In this document: one piece after another, positions 1-10,744 of the stretch
How positions within the stretch are numbered: position 1 is the stretch's first letter
How the letters are laid out: each line of letters begins with the position of its first letter
From: Euglena gracilis
Taxonomy: Eukaryota > Euglenida > Euglenophyceae > Euglenales
Assembly (NCBI GenBank): GCA_039621445.1
Contig: CP154954.1
Coordinates: 11,071,229-11,135,228 of the forward strand
DNA length: 64,000 nt
Direction: 5' to 3'
Made by a program: the position numbers and the translations under genes
The notes under the pieces: model-generated
Seen by the model: only the letters and a program-made list of their open reading frames with translations
Databases searched by the model: none
What the model was told of the DNA's origin: nothing

Positions 1-2
1 CA

Positions 3-1298
3 GGAACGGCTGTATCCTTCGTCTCTGCCCCGCGAGCGGAAGGGGAACGATCGGTTTCCCCGGCTCCCGCGGCGGCTTCCGTCTGTCCACCGGTAGGTGG
101 AGACCAGAAACTTCCTGAGGAGGAAGGTGAGAACGTGGAGGATATCCTCTACGCTGCTCTGCCTGCTCCGGCACAGCCTGGGCCAGACGGAGCACCCACA
201 GGGGATATACCTGTGGCTGCTACGCCTGTTCCAACGGCTGAGCCTCCAGCCGAGGTGACTGGTATGGTCGTCGAGGACAACCTCGAAGAACCTGCCAGTC
301 CCACAGCACGCACCTCATTAGGAGGCCGTGTGCTCGGCGCCGTAGTCACCGGCATTACTGCCGTGGCTGCTGCACTAACGCCACGACGTGGAGGCGTAGC
401 ATCAAGCTCCGCCGATGAGGTCGTGGACACGCCGGATGTCGGCGTTCCCTCACCCCCATCTCCGGCAGCAGTGCAACCACCATCACGGGATGAACCCCAG
501 CCGACAGAGCCAACTGTCGCACCAGCTACAGCGGAGGATCAACCTCCCGTAGCACCTGCGCCAGCGGTTGTGGATGATCAACCTCCTAGACCGGATGTCG
601 AAATGGAAGTGGAGGAGATACCCCCACGACCACCGACACCGCGCGAGGCCCCTGCCGTCCCGAGGACAATGGCAGAGTTTCTGGGAGTGCCAGCACCTGT
701 GGAAGCACCGATTCTGGTGACGACCACAGTGCCACGCCTCGTCGGACAGGATGAACCTGCTCGGCGACGGCCGGCTGAACAACCCCCGGAACATGTGCCG
801 ACCCCTCGCAGCGTCATGCGCAACCCAGCGGTCAGTACGCCCGCTTCGCCCAGACGGCAAGCTTCTACTCCGACACCACCGGCTCCTGATACCAGGAGCA
901 AGCCGCAGGCGTCTCCTCCTGACTCTGGGAGTGCGAAGCCGAAAGGAGGCAAACCGGGTGCTGCACCCTGTAAGCCCCCTGCCAAAGGCGGTGATGGGAA
1001 ACCACCACCGAAAGGTGGCGCTGGAGGTCAGACTGGCGGACAGCCGAAAGGCCCTACGATAATGCACGACTATTCGGCCGTTGCATCGTCCGGGTACGGC
1101 CAGAGCAAACCGAAAGGTAAGGCTCGTGGTCGACAGGCCCAGTCTTCCGCCGGATCGACGGATGAGGAAGAGGATGAACCTGCTTCACCTCCTGTGTCTG
1201 CGGATGCCCAGCTCTGGACTCAGGATATCCTGACCAGACTAGGCACCGTCGAAGAGAGGACGAAGAAACTGGCTGCTATTAGGCACCAGAAAGGGTCA
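3..1298 (+). pseudogene. Family C accessory ORF protein, Pro-rich central part (partial)
   Basis: The frame is open from base 3 to the assembly gap at 1299 and continues off the left edge. The protein is rich in Pro, Ala, Thr and Glu. It contains a short hydrophobic segment, LGGRVLGAVVTGITAVAAAL, followed by TPR and later Gly/Lys-rich repeats (KPPAKGGDGKPPPKGG). It is closely similar to the minus-strand product encoded at about 58830-59427 plus 61099-61765, so it is a second copy of the same accessory ORF, here without the element E insertion. In other copies this ORF lies 3' of the integrase-chromodomain region of a Ty3/gypsy element. No catalytic motif is visible and I do not recognise the family. 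The function is unknown. The start lies outside the window and the 3' end is lost in the gap. Confidence 0.6.
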
Positions 1299-1311
1299 NN
1301 NNNNNNNNNNN
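1299..1311. other. Assembly gap (N run)
   Basis: Thirteen N bases. The accessory ORF on the left does not resume on the right, where G/C-run sequence starts, so the gap hides either a junction or missing sequence. A second gap of three N lies at 2480-2482. Confidence 0.99.
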
Positions 1312-2908
1312 TTTTTGGTCACCCAGACCCCGGAAACCTGTTTTTTTGAGCCAAAATGAGCGTTTTTCGACCGCGCGATGTATGAAGCTGTTCGAGTGCC
1401 GGGGGGGGGGCTCCCGCCCCCCCCCGGACCCCCCCGGGGGGGTCCCCTGGAGGGGGGTGGGATATACTTTTCTGCGCTGCAGGCGCCGAAAAAATTGTAT
1501 TTTTAGCACTTTTCGCGATTTTTCGGCCATTTTTTGTGGGTCCCCCGGACCCCCCTCCCCCCGGCCCCCCCCCAGGGGGTGGGTGGGTGGGGGACCCCAC
1601 CTCCCCCCCGGTCTTAAACCTCTGGTGCATTCCTCTTGGGGCCAGGTGCATGCTGCCCCCCCATTATGTACCTCCCCCTCAGGGGTACATGATGGGGGGG
1701 GTACATAATGGGGGGGTGGATGGTATTTGTACATATATGGATGTACACATATTTGTCTGTGCATATTGTGTGTGTACATGAACATCAACAAAAAAACAAA
1801 ACTCCATTGAATACTTCCAAAATGAGAAAGTCATAAAATTGCATTTTTTACATTTTTTTGATGTTTTTCCCCCCTTTTTTGGCAGCTCTTGAACTTATTG
1901 GCATATTGGCAAGTGTGGACTGAGAAAACAAATTGCAAACTACCTGGGCCCCCCTTTTTCATCTTTCACCACTTTGCACTTTTCACGCCAGCCTGGTGCA
2001 CCAACTTTGTTTCAATCTCGAAACCCAGGGGCCACCCACCAACCTTCAAAAAAATCCCTGCACATGTCGATTTGCAAAAATACGTCCAAAAAAGCGTGTT
2101 TCAAAAACTTGCTCCTGCTCCTTCAAATATTTTTGTATAATTATTAAATTATATTAATTAATTGCACACTGCTGTTTTTCATGGCGCCACCCACCATTGG
2201 CGGGTTTGGGATTCCAGGTTGTTTTTTGAAAGTTTGTGGGGATCCCTGCAGCTGACGTATTTATTCAGCACGTCACCACCTTGTATTCACCGTGACGAAT
2301 ATTTAAGGACTTTCACGTCAGCCTTGCTTAGTGCATCAGTGTTATTTTTGCCAGCAGGGTGGTATTTGCCATTTTCTTTCATTCTTCCAGCCCTGTCTTC
2401 ATTGGAGTGAAACAACGCGGAAACATCGTGCCCATTTTGGTGGTGAGCACATCAGCTTCCGGGAGCACCAATCTTTTTTNNNACTGCCCGTTTGTTCTGG
2501 TGGAACCAATTTTCCACCCCAAAAGTTTTTCTGTCACCTTTGGAGCGGGTGCATTTTGAATCATTTGGGACCCAAGCCCCTTTTTTTTCACACCGTCCGA
2601 AATTTCAACATTTTTCTCAAAATTTCATTTTTAGAGGTTTTGGAAGGGAAAATTGCCATTGAAAATCCCAAAACACAAGAAAGTACCAGCAATGTTCGAC
2701 GACCCAGTTGCGCAATTTTTCAGATTCGTTTATCTCTAACCCGATATGCAAGGTACTTTTGCGACTGTTTTTTATCGGTAAAAACACTCGTTTCGAGTGA
2801 AGCTTGCAAAAAAATTTCAACGCTCAAAAATCTCACAAGACTCAAAAAAAACGGGCCATATAATCTGTGGAGCGTGGACGGACCGGATGACAGGGGGTCT
2901 GTTGCTGA
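1312..2908. other. Non-coding stretch with G/C homopolymer runs, then AT-rich sequence
   Basis: I see no supportable gene. The first 400 bases are dominated by C and G runs. The rest is AT-rich with many T runs. Open frames here are short and compositionally biased and show no protein motif. Confidence 0.6.
1656..1716. repeat. Hairpin-forming inverted repeat
   Basis: A run of C followed by ATTATGTACC at 1656-1672 is the reverse complement of 1700-1716. This gives a 17-bp stem with a loop of about 27 nt. It may be part of a small degenerate element. Confidence 0.6.
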
Positions 2909-3042
2909 CACCTCGGGCTCCGCACTTTGCCATTGTGAGGCCATGCCTTGCTCGCCGGCGGTTTGTTGTGCGATTGTTCGCTGCGCTGGGTTAGGAGGTC
3001 CCGCTTAGTGCCTTTTTCCGCCGGAGTTGGCTGACTCCTAAC
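2909..3042 (+). repeat. Left terminal inverted repeat
   Basis: Reverse-complement match to 4164-4300. The inner 105 bases are near-identical. The outer 20 bases match only in blocks. Confidence 0.7.
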
Positions 3043-4163
3043 TTGACCTTTGACACCCAGAAGACAGGAAAAGAGTTCACGATCGAAGACGAACCGAGAG
3101 AAGAAGTCAACATCAATTCAATATCCAGAAGGACACGATCCAGACGAACAGCAATTGAGTGTAGAATGCAGTGGAGAAGAAATTGCGATTACATGGCCAC
3201 GGACGTCCTGGAGAAGTTTTCCGCACCAGCAGGAGAGCTTGGAGATGCGGTCGAAACGCGGCGAACCGTGGCCGTTCCCCCCCCCAGACCCCCACCCCAG
3301 AAATTTCCCAGCCCAAACCCCCCCCCCCCCAGTGACGGCCACGGTCCTTGGACCACTATGGCCAGAAGGCCCAGAAGAAAAAAGTCTTCCCCAGCCCCTG
3401 ATGGGCAAAGGATTGGCCAGGGGGGCCCAAAATGCTCCACAATTGAACAACCACAGCCCACACATGCGCCTATAAAGCAATTGGCCAATGGATGGGGAGA
3501 TGGAATCAAGGCAAAGGAGGACAACACTACAGGGGCCATGGGGGCCAGTTTTACAAGCAAATCCCCTCAGGAAGGGGCAGAAAAGGACTGTACAACCCCC
3601 CCCAATTCATCCATCACAACAGCCCCTCTCAAGGGGAAAAGGGGAGGCCACAGCAGCCCCCCCAGATTTCAAGTGGGGTTGGAAGCCAAATCAAGGCCTG
3701 GAAGACCTACAGAAGGATTATGGAAAAAAAAATTACACATGGAGACCTTGGAGACCAGCAGGGTGGACCCACAGTGGCCACCAAGAAGCTAAGGGGCATC
3801 ATGCCCAACCAGCAGGGTAGACCCACAATGGCCACCAAGAAGTTAAGACAGCTGCTGGAGAAATCCCCCGAGGGACCCACAGAGGCCCTCTGCCAAAAAA
3901 AGGGGGAAAAGGGAACCCACAGTGGCCCCTTTAATGATCCAACCTCAGGAGGAAAAGGGACCCACAGTGGCCCTTTTGGAGGGAGGGGCAGGAACCCCTC
4001 CTACATTTATTTCTCAATTCCTGATCAATCAATCAAGGGGGGACCCACAGAGGCCCCCCTATGGTATGTCAACCAACCACATCAACATGGAAAAGACCAG
4101 ATAGGCCAAACAGGGGCCTTAAGCCCTATGGTGCGTCTCCCAACAACAAGATCATCCAGAGAG

Positions 4164-4300
4164 ATGAGGAATCAGCCAACTCCGGCGAAAAAAGGCACTA
4201 AGCGGGACCTCCTAACTCAGCGCAGCGAACAATCACACAACAAACCGCCGGCGAGCAAGGCATGGCCTCACAATGTCTTTGTGCTTCGCCCTCGGTGTCC
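4164..4300 (-). repeat. Right terminal inverted repeat
   Basis: Inverted partner of 2909-3042, with core 4171-4275. Confidence 0.7.
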
Positions 4301-4650
4301 CTTCCTCCCTTTTCGGCTTACCTCGAGGGAGTACGATACCCTCCTCCCAAGAAGAAGGCGGGGGGTGCGAGCCAGAGGGTCCTCGCAAGGGGACCGTCGG
4401 AAAAAGAAGAGGCAGCGAATATTCTGCCGGCGGCTGCGCGCCGGAAAATGAGCCATTGGATCACTTTTGAATATATTGCCTATTTCGTGATGAGTCGGCG
4501 CTCTCCAAATAAAATATTGAAGTCCTATCAAAAACTGAGCATTTTTGGATCGACTTGCAGATTGGAGAACTTTGGGAAAGGGATTGCGACAGCTGGACGG
4601 TCCGTAAGCCCCGTGCGGGTTGTAAAAGATCGTCAATTTGCTTACCGCAC
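4301..4650. other. Flank of the family A insertion; nothing recognised
   Basis: This 350-base stretch between the TIR element and the family A LTR matches no other part of the window. A weak plus-strand frame runs to about 4657 but has no recognisable domain. Joined to 11086-11317 it represents the locus before family A inserted. Confidence 0.5.
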
Positions 4651-4654
4651 ACGG
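4651..4654. repeat. Target-site duplication of family A (left copy, ACGG)
   Basis: ACGG precedes the left LTR here, and the same four bases follow the right LTR at 11082-11085. This is expected for Ty3/gypsy-type integration. Confidence 0.85.
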
Positions 4655-5166
4655 TGAAAACCCTTCCTTGGTTCGGTTTTTTTGCGGATCCTTCGGCCTC
4701 GGCTTTTTCTTGAGGCGGCCGCCGGGCTTCGAAGCCAAAATCTTCAATGTTTTCTTCTTTGTCCTTTGGCTTTTTCAGCTGCACCTTGAAATTCATTTTT
4801 TTTTCAAATTCTGTATCTTGCATGCACAATCAATTGATATTTTTTTGTAGTCTTGTCCAGTGCATTGGTATGGGCTAAGAACCCTGTGTGTGAGATTGGT
4901 TTGTAATTGGTGGGTTCGAGTGGGGACTTTCTTAGGCTAATTAGGGAAATATGGCAAATCCTACTGTGGAAAATTGGTCGGCCGGTCTTGAAAATTTCAA
5001 AGAATCGACCCAGCAAGGTCAAACATTGAGTTCAGGCTTTCAAGCCGAACCTTAATAATCTTTTCCCTAGGTTAAATTCGACTGAAAACCAAAAAGTGGT
5101 ATTTCAGTGATTTTCGGCCCCACTCAGGCAAATTTTTCCCAATTTTTGGGTTAGGACCCCTTTACA
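4655..5166 (-). repeat. Family A 3' LTR
   Basis: 512 bp, TG...CA ends, nearly identical to 10571-11081. It lies downstream of the minus-strand ORFs. Confidence 0.88.
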
Positions 5167-5178
5167 CTCCCCCACTTA
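5167..5178 (-). promoter_or_regulatory. Family A polypurine tract
   Basis: On the minus strand the bases just upstream of the 3' LTR read AAGTGGGGGAG, a purine run in the position where plus-strand DNA synthesis is primed. Confidence 0.65.
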
Positions 5179-5890
5179 GAAAAATCTCGGGGAGATTTCA
5201 AAAACGAAAGTAAAAAAGAAGGGGTCCGCGTGAAAGAAACAATTTGGTTTGCAAAAAAAAGAAGTAGTATGTCTGCGGTTGGTAAGAGCAACGGGGGGGG
5301 GGCAGCCCAAAAGGCCACCCCGCGTAAGTAACGGCGGGGGGGGGGGGGGCAGCCCAACGGGCCACACCGCACCCCGGGGGGAGATGGTGCAACGGTGCAA
5401 CAACAGGTGGTGCGGAAAATCGGTGTGGGGCAACGGTGCGTGGGCAACGGTGCGGCGCAACTCAGCTGCGTACGCCGCCGCCGCAACCGCCGCCTCCCAC
5501 TCGAGGTGGTTGCCACGGTACCGCGTATGTGTGAGTCGTGTGTTCACAATCACAATATGGTATGCGGTTTTTATCCCCACACACCACACGACACTCATGC
5601 TTCGGATGACACTTTGCGGGCACCCAAGGCGGGTCGGGTTGCAACTACGAAAGTTGCACGCCGAGCCACAATGGGGCCTAGGCATGGTTTCGCGTTTCCA
5701 ACCCTTGCGAACCACTTTTTGACCAACCGTCATTCAAGAAATCTGGTTGTTAGGCTTCAGGGTTTTTTTTTTGATTGTTAGGCTGGCCTTCCGTTAGGGA
5801 TTCTTTCTCACAAGGAGCAAATTCCCTTTTTTTGCTTGGTTGGGCCCTTTTTTGTTGGGGTTTCTGCTTAGTCCCTTTTTAAGGAGCAAA
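5179..5890 (-). other. Family A 3' region with G-run duplication
   Basis: No gene is supported. At 5288-5370 a unit of roughly 50 bases (a long G run, then CAGCCCAA, then GGCCACACCGC-like sequence) occurs twice. The stretch after it is C/A-rich on the minus strand, and the frames there look compositional. Confidence 0.5.
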
Positions 5891-6871
5891 TTACCCTCTT
5901 TTTTTTGAATGTAGCGCGCTTTTTTGTTGGGGGGATTGTTGCATTTCGTGATCTGTTGCTTGTCGCGACCAAACACCAAAAATCAGAATCAACGAAAACA
6001 ACCCCGCAAACCGCGGGATTGGTTCCCCGCAATGATAATTCATCACTTTTCCCACAAACGTAACGGGAATGTGACTTACGGCCGTTTTTGTGGGGGGGGT
6101 CACATCAACCCGTGCCCTCCCGGGCCATCTCTCAAATCTTGGCCCAAAATTTCCACCTCTTAGAGAAAAAACGTGCTTGGAAAATCTGTCCACCTTTTGC
6201 TTTTCAAAAAGCAAATCCAAATCTGTGAAATTCTCACCTCCTTGCCTTTCCAAAAATTGTTCCTCCGAACCCAAAGTTCCTTGGGGGGTACCTACGGGAG
6301 CCTCACCGACAAAATCGTCGGCCATGTCCCATGCCTGGGCAAGTTTCTTTCCCAAAATTCTCTGAAAATTCTGCATACCGTCCTTTACGGGGGGTTTGGG
6401 CTCCACCTCCTCTCCGTAAATAACACCTTTAAATTCCCTGAAATTATGTCGGTACAACACATCGACTTTTCGTTGGAACGCCCCCCGCTCACTCGCCTCC
6501 GAATGAGTGGGGCTCATCCCCATTTTGTTCATTCCAACGTTATTCCTTTCTTCCACACAACACAACCCGTAAAATTGAACAGATCCCACCTCCCACACTT
6601 GCCCAATAAAAACGTTAGATTTTGTGCCTTGGGTAAAATCGGCAGACTCAAAATTTTCATTGGTCAACCGTTCAACCCATTTTTTCTTCTCTTTCCCCAA
6701 ACGGGCGGAAGAAAATTGAAATAATTCACTTTTTTCCACTTGGGAAAAATGAGGGGGTTCAAAATGCGTTTCAACCCTCCCCTCTTCCTTTTCCACCTGT
6801 AAATTGTCCACTTCCACCACCGTTTCCCAAAATCTGGGGTTCATCCAAATCCAAAAATTCCCTTTCGTCAT
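5891..6871 (-). pseudogene. Family A ORF3: degenerate NPP-type methyltransferase remnant plus unknown region
   Basis: The first residues (WIWMNPRFW at about residues 7-15) match LWMNPPWTLW of family B, the amino-methyltransferase motif IV, but the second Pro is replaced by Arg. The rest, about 300 residues with Lys, Glu and Phe bias, resembles nothing I know. It overlaps the preceding ORF in another frame, so expression would need a frameshift, or the gene is broken. Position after the TRIW segment keeps the family B order of C5-type then NPP-type domain. What I see is the order and the motif remnant. That it derives from a family B-like ancestor is inference. Loss of the NPP motif argues against catalysis. 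Confidence 0.5.
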
Positions 6872-7943
6872 GGGTCATTCGTGGGGGGGTACCTTGGGGG
6901 ACCAACACCAAACACTCCCCCTTTGGAATATGCCTTTCCTCCTTCCCGCCAACCTGAAAAATGACCAAATCTGGGACTCGGAATTTTTTATTTGATGTCC
7001 CACCAAAAATGTTTCCACCAGAACGGTGAAAATGTCTTTTGGGCCCGGGGATGGTGAACTTGCACCAAAAACCCGGCCACAAACGGTTTGGCAAACCCTC
7101 CACCACTCCCCAAATACGAGTGGGCTTTTTGTAGTCAAAAGGACAACATTGAGAAAAATCAACGTTCAAAAAAATCAGCCCTTTCAAAAATTCACGGTCT
7201 TTCCTAAGGCCGTTTCGGGGAATTTTTATAAAAATTCTGGGGGGCTGTAAAAATTGGGTGTAGGAAAGTGTCATTTTTGTGCGAGAATCGGCATACTCCA
7301 AATTTCTTTCACACATGGTGGGGTCTTGACCATATTTCGTATGTAGCACGGATGCAAAAGTCAAGTCCGCCCCCCCTCCTGATTTTGCGCCCGTAAAAAG
7401 CTTCAAAACCTTTGGTACTTTTGACCCAAAAAATCGCTGGACTTTGTCCACAAAAGTGTTTGACTGTGGCGCAAATATTTTCTGAAACAAATTTTGCGCT
7501 GGGGGCACTTGAACAAAAGTGTTGCCCCTGAAACGTTGGCCACCACTTTTTCCTTGGGCAGTTTCCGAACCTTTGTCATTAAAATTGGTCGTCCCGCCCC
7601 CCATGCCTCGTCCTCCCCCCCCATGGGCATGGGGCCCAAAACTGGGTGCGGGGGGAGCTTGTTTTGCATCCAGAATTTTTGTCCAACAGTTAGAGGCATT
7701 ATTCCCAACCTTACCACAACACTTACACGGTGCTCTGATTACACAGGTTGTGTGGTTGGGGTTTGGGAGCGGTGCTTCTTTCACCTCTGAAGAATTTTTT
7801 GACAACACCCCCCCTTCTTGAGGATTTCTGGCAAAATTCTGAGAAAAATTCTCGTTTCGCGTTTTCTGAATGCATTTGGTCCCCCCCATCCAATCGGGGG
7901 GTTGACTCGTTTCAGGGGGGGCACCTGGCCCTTTAAATTCCAT
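6771..7943 (-). pseudogene. Family A ORF2: zinc-knuckle-like segment and degenerate C5 methyltransferase domain
   Basis: Near residue 73 is a knuckle-like CKCCGKVGNNASNC in which the usual His is Asn. Further on, KVLKLFTGAKSG sits where family B has RALDLFCGKGSVG (motif I). VLHTKYG sits where B has VPCTEYS (motif IV, catalytic Cys), and IKIPRNG where B has WIENPRHG (motif VI). The end of the domain is well kept: YKKPTRIWG matches YQKPTRIWG. So the catalytic Pro-Cys and the Glu-Asn pair are lost while the target-side segment survives. The ORF overlaps the gag-like ORF in another frame, compatible with a frameshifted gag-pol style. Either a decayed enzyme or a non-catalytic binding derivative is possible. 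Confidence 0.55.
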
Positions 7944-10744
7944 CCCCCCTCCGTTTGTTCAAGACATCCCTGTGTCATTCCCATGATTTGAGCGGGGGGG
8001 ATATGAAAATCGCTGGGGGAAAACAGCAATTTTTGTCCAAATGACCACCCATTGAGTGAAAGAAGCGAAATTTTGTCCCTTGTCAACTCCTTTCTGATTA
8101 CTTCTTCGTTCTGGCTTTCATTCCTCCTTTCTTTGTGAAAAATATGGGGAAATTCCTGTCTTAGCACATGACAGGTGTCCGCATGAGATGGAGATTTGAC
8201 AAAATTCTGAATTGTCAAAAATTCTGTCTCGAAATGTTTCCAATCTTCCCCAAAAAACGTTGTTGAAACTCTGGACAGTTTTGGTGTAAAATTCTGCCAA
8301 AATTCAGGCCCGTGACCTGAAAATCTGTTGATTTTTGCCTCTTCTTCCACCATGTCCCAAAACGGGATACCAACAAAAATTGAAATCTGGCAACCAAAAA
8401 TGGTGCCTTCCCCCATCATCCCCACCCCTGCCCCCATCCCTGTGAGCAAAATTTGTACCGGGACCATGACAGATGGAAATTTTTCATGCGTTTCAACGGG
8501 AAATTCCAACACGCTTCGCTGGGGGGCATTCAAAAGGGGTATTGTTTGTGAGGCTGTTACTTCCAAACTTACGGAAGGAAAATCCACCATTCTGGGGGAA
8601 ACAAAAAACTGAGTGAGGGGGGTAAAAACTGTTGTGGGTTGGGTAACGGGAACATGCAAAGTGTGGCTTTGCCAACAGGGGGTAGAGACCACCGTATGGT
8701 GCTCCTCCCCTTTGGGCAAGACCAACACTCCAGCACTGTTGCCCAAAAAGGCCGCTCCCCCTACCTCTGGGCCTAGGTTGCCCGAGTAGGGAGCGACGGG
8801 GGGGAAAATTTGAAAAATTTGAAAAACCAACCCACTCACTCTCTCTGGGCTTCTCCTTCTCATTCCTTCAGGTCCCAACCCAGAGCTTGGTCCCAACCCA
8901 GGCCTTCTCGTCATTTCAGGTCCCAACCGTGCTCCCAACCCATAGCTTGGTCCCAACCCATAGCTCCTGGGTGGGGCTGTCCTCCGTGTGCTGGCTGCTG
9001 CTGGGCCCCCCTGCACCGCCACCACAGCGGTGCGGGGGAGTGGGCCCCCAGACGCCGCCACCACAGCGACGCTGGGGTTGGGGGTCTCACTTCCCAGGGT
9101 GTGAAAACAAAATTTGCGGCCAGTGATCTGGGCAGGGGGAAAAAACTGTCCACGTTGACCCCCTTCCGCAATAAACTGGGATAGTGTCCGGTTGAAAATC
9201 CTGAGACCCTCCAATTGAGAAAAGCTTCGCTCAATCCCAATCACCAAAGTAGAAATTGCTACAAATCCTTCAATTTTCAGCAAAAATGCCTGAAACGGCG
9301 TTTGATTTGAGTTTTCCAAACCCAAAACTGGTAATTTCTCGTCAAAAAGTTCTTGCCTTTTGGCGCTGTTGTCCAAAGTTAAATTGGGCTGGAATCCCGC
9401 TGAAATTTGATCACTTTTGACCAAAGCGGTTTCCATTTTTGAATCTGGGGGATCTGCAGTTTTTTCCAAATTTGCCCAGGGAAATTGAAAACATTCTTCG
9501 CCCAGCACCTTAAACTGAATCATTTCGTGCACTCTCCTCCTTGCACGTTCTTCCCAAGGATCTTTGTTTCCCCCCTCCATCTCCATTTCCACAGGGGGGA
9601 CTGAAATTTGTGTGAGGGGGACAATTCCCGTTCCTCCTCCACCAGCCAAAAAGGCTGATCCGTGCCCACTCCCAGCCTGGGGCAAAGGGGAAAAATTTAC
9701 TGTACGGAGGCTTCCACCCATCTCCGACAAGATTGGCTGAAAAAATATGAAAACCACAGCAAAAATCTGTGGCACCAGGGAAAGTTGTCCCGTACGGAGG
9801 ATATCACCCATCTCCGACCGTTTTGGCTGAAAATCTGCCAAATGCACAGGAAATTTCTGTGACGAGGAAAGGGAAAATTCACTTTTTTCACTTGAAAACT
9901 GAAAGATCCTTGGGTGAGACAACGCCTGGGTTTTTTTGTGGGGGAAAATACGTGCCACTTTGTAAATGGGACCCTGCCCCCCACAACAAATCTTGCTGAA
10001 AATGGATGCCGTTGGCAAAAACTGTGGGGAGACTTCAGAAAATTCCAGAAAATTCTGGGTCATCGTCGTAATTCGTGCTGAAATTGGACAAGTTGATTGT
10101 GAAAAATCTTCTCGGGTCTGAAAATTCAGTGGTAACCCATGAAAATCTGCTGGGAATTCAGTTTTCTGAAAAATCTGTGGTGATGCGACAAGTAAATTTG
10201 GCAAGAATGATCTTTCTGAAAAATCTGCAGATGAAATGTAATGTGGCACCAAAATTTCCCCACATGACACTTTTGAATGCCTACAATTCTTCGGGTTCTT
10301 TAGCAGCCTCAGGGCTGTGGTTGGGGGTTGTATGCTGGCACACCACAGTCGTGTGTTGTATGTGTCCGCCTGCTGAGCTTCTGCAGCTTCAATACTGCGC
10401 GCTGGGGGGCCATTGCAGGGCCCCCCTCCACCAGCTGCAGCTTTCAATGTGAACAATGTGTTTGGGGTTTCAGCTTCAATCTTCTTTCTTGTCATTCTTC
10501 TTTGACTTTCTTGTGCTTCAGCTGCCTGGCGCGCCTCGCTCTGGCCGGAGGGTCCGGGTAGGACCTCCATGAAAACCCTTCCTTGGTTCGGTTTTTTTGC
10601 GGATCCTTCGGCCTCGGCTTTTTCTTGAGGCGGCCGCCGGGCTTCGAAGCCAAAATCTTCAATGTTTTCTTTTTTGTCCTTTGGCTTTTTCAGCTGCACC
10701 TTGAAATTCATTTTTTTTTCAAATTCTGTATCTTGCATGCACAA
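7781..10744 (-). CDS. Family A gag-like protein (987 aa frame)
   Basis: A single minus-strand frame runs from inside the 5' LTR, across the primer-binding site, and on for almost 3 kb. A second possible start, giving MEVLPGPSG, lies at the LTR/primer-binding-site border. The protein has many Phe, Ser and Gln residues, a Gly-Leu-Gly-Pro repeat block (nucleotides about 8870-8966), and near the C-terminus a segment around FFGEDWKHFETEFLT. That segment resembles the capsid-like core of family B gag (NFSGQPKDWSSF). I infer a structural gag role from position and this weak similarity. No knuckle is present in this frame; one degenerate knuckle lies in the next ORF. The frame is intact, consistent with a young insertion. 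Confidence 0.55.
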   Translation of the reverse strand: MCMQDTEFEKKMNFKVQLKKPKDKKENIEDFGFEARRPPQEKAEAEGSAKKPNQGRVFMEVLPGPSGQSEARQAAEAQESQRRMTRKKIEAETPNTLFTLKAAAGGGGPCNGPPARSIEAAEAQQADTYNTRLWCASIQPPTTALRLLKNPKNCRHSKVSCGEILVPHYISSADFSERSFLPNLLVASPQIFQKTEFPADFHGLPLNFQTREDFSQSTCPISARITTMTQNFLEFSEVSPQFLPTASIFSKICCGGQGPIYKVARIFPHKKTQALSHPRIFQFSSEKSEFSLSSSQKFPVHLADFQPKRSEMGDILRTGQLSLVPQIFAVVFIFFQPILSEMGGSLRTVNFSPLPQAGSGHGSAFLAGGGGTGIVPLTQISVPPVEMEMEGGNKDPWEERARRRVHEMIQFKVLGEECFQFPWANLEKTADPPDSKMETALVKSDQISAGFQPNLTLDNSAKRQELFDEKLPVLGLENSNQTPFQAFLLKIEGFVAISTLVIGIERSFSQLEGLRIFNRTLSQFIAEGGQRGQFFPPAQITGRKFCFHTLGSETPNPSVAVVAASGGPLPRTAVVAVQGGPAAASTRRTAPPRSYGLGPSYGLGARLGPEMTRRPGLGPSSGLGPEGMRRRSPERVSGLVFQIFQIFPPVAPYSGNLGPEVGGAAFLGNSAGVLVLPKGEEHHTVVSTPCWQSHTLHVPVTQPTTVFTPLTQFFVSPRMVDFPSVSLEVTASQTIPLLNAPQRSVLEFPVETHEKFPSVMVPVQILLTGMGAGVGMMGEGTIFGCQISIFVGIPFWDMVEEEAKINRFSGHGPEFWQNFTPKLSRVSTTFFGEDWKHFETEFLTIQNFVKSPSHADTCHVLRQEFPHIFHKERRNESQNEEVIRKELTRDKISLLSLNGWSFGQKLLFSPSDFHIPPAQIMGMTQGCLEQTEGGWNLKGQVPPLKRVNPPIGWGGPNAFRKRETRIFLRILPEILKKGGCCQKILQR
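8870..8966. repeat. Short tandem repeat in family A gag
   Basis: The phrase GGTCCCAACCCA with AGCTTGG recurs several times and encodes Gly-Leu-Gly-Pro-Ser-Tyr type repeats on the minus strand. Confidence 0.6.
10553..10570 (-). promoter_or_regulatory. Family A primer-binding site
   Basis: Directly inside the 5' LTR the minus strand reads TGGAGGTCCTACCCGGAC. The TGG matches the CCA end of a tRNA primer. Which tRNA is not known. Confidence 0.6.

Larger units (their letters stand above)
2909..4300. mobile_element. Non-autonomous element with long terminal inverted repeats (about 1.4 kb)
   Basis: The two ends are inverted copies of about 130 bp. Bases 2931-3034 pair almost perfectly with 4171-4275, and weaker pairing extends outward to about 2909 and 4300. 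The interior has open plus-strand frames (3043-3792 and 3492-4451, in different frames) made of degenerate repeats built on the phrase GACCCACAGTGGCC, with Gly, Pro and Lys bias. I recognise no transposase motif, so these frames are probably not genes. Long TIRs without a transposase suggest a Mutator-like or foldback non-autonomous DNA transposon. The exact ends and target duplication could not be fixed by eye, so superfamily assignment is inference. Confidence 0.6.

Noticed and set aside
1379-1620. Telomere-like or centromeric satellite because of G/C runs
   Set aside because: Runs are irregular with no repeat unit; similar runs occur across the window.
3043-4451. Protein-coding genes inside the TIR element
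   Set aside because: Overlapping frames in all phases, repeat-derived composition, no transposase signature; one frame runs into the TIR.
4301-4657. Host exon next to family A
   Set aside because: The frame is short and does not continue with clear coding character after the insertion at 11086; no domain recognised.
5151-5733. Minus-strand frames of 121 and 185 codons in the family A 3' region
   Set aside because: They are made by C/A-rich repeats and differ in frame; no domain.
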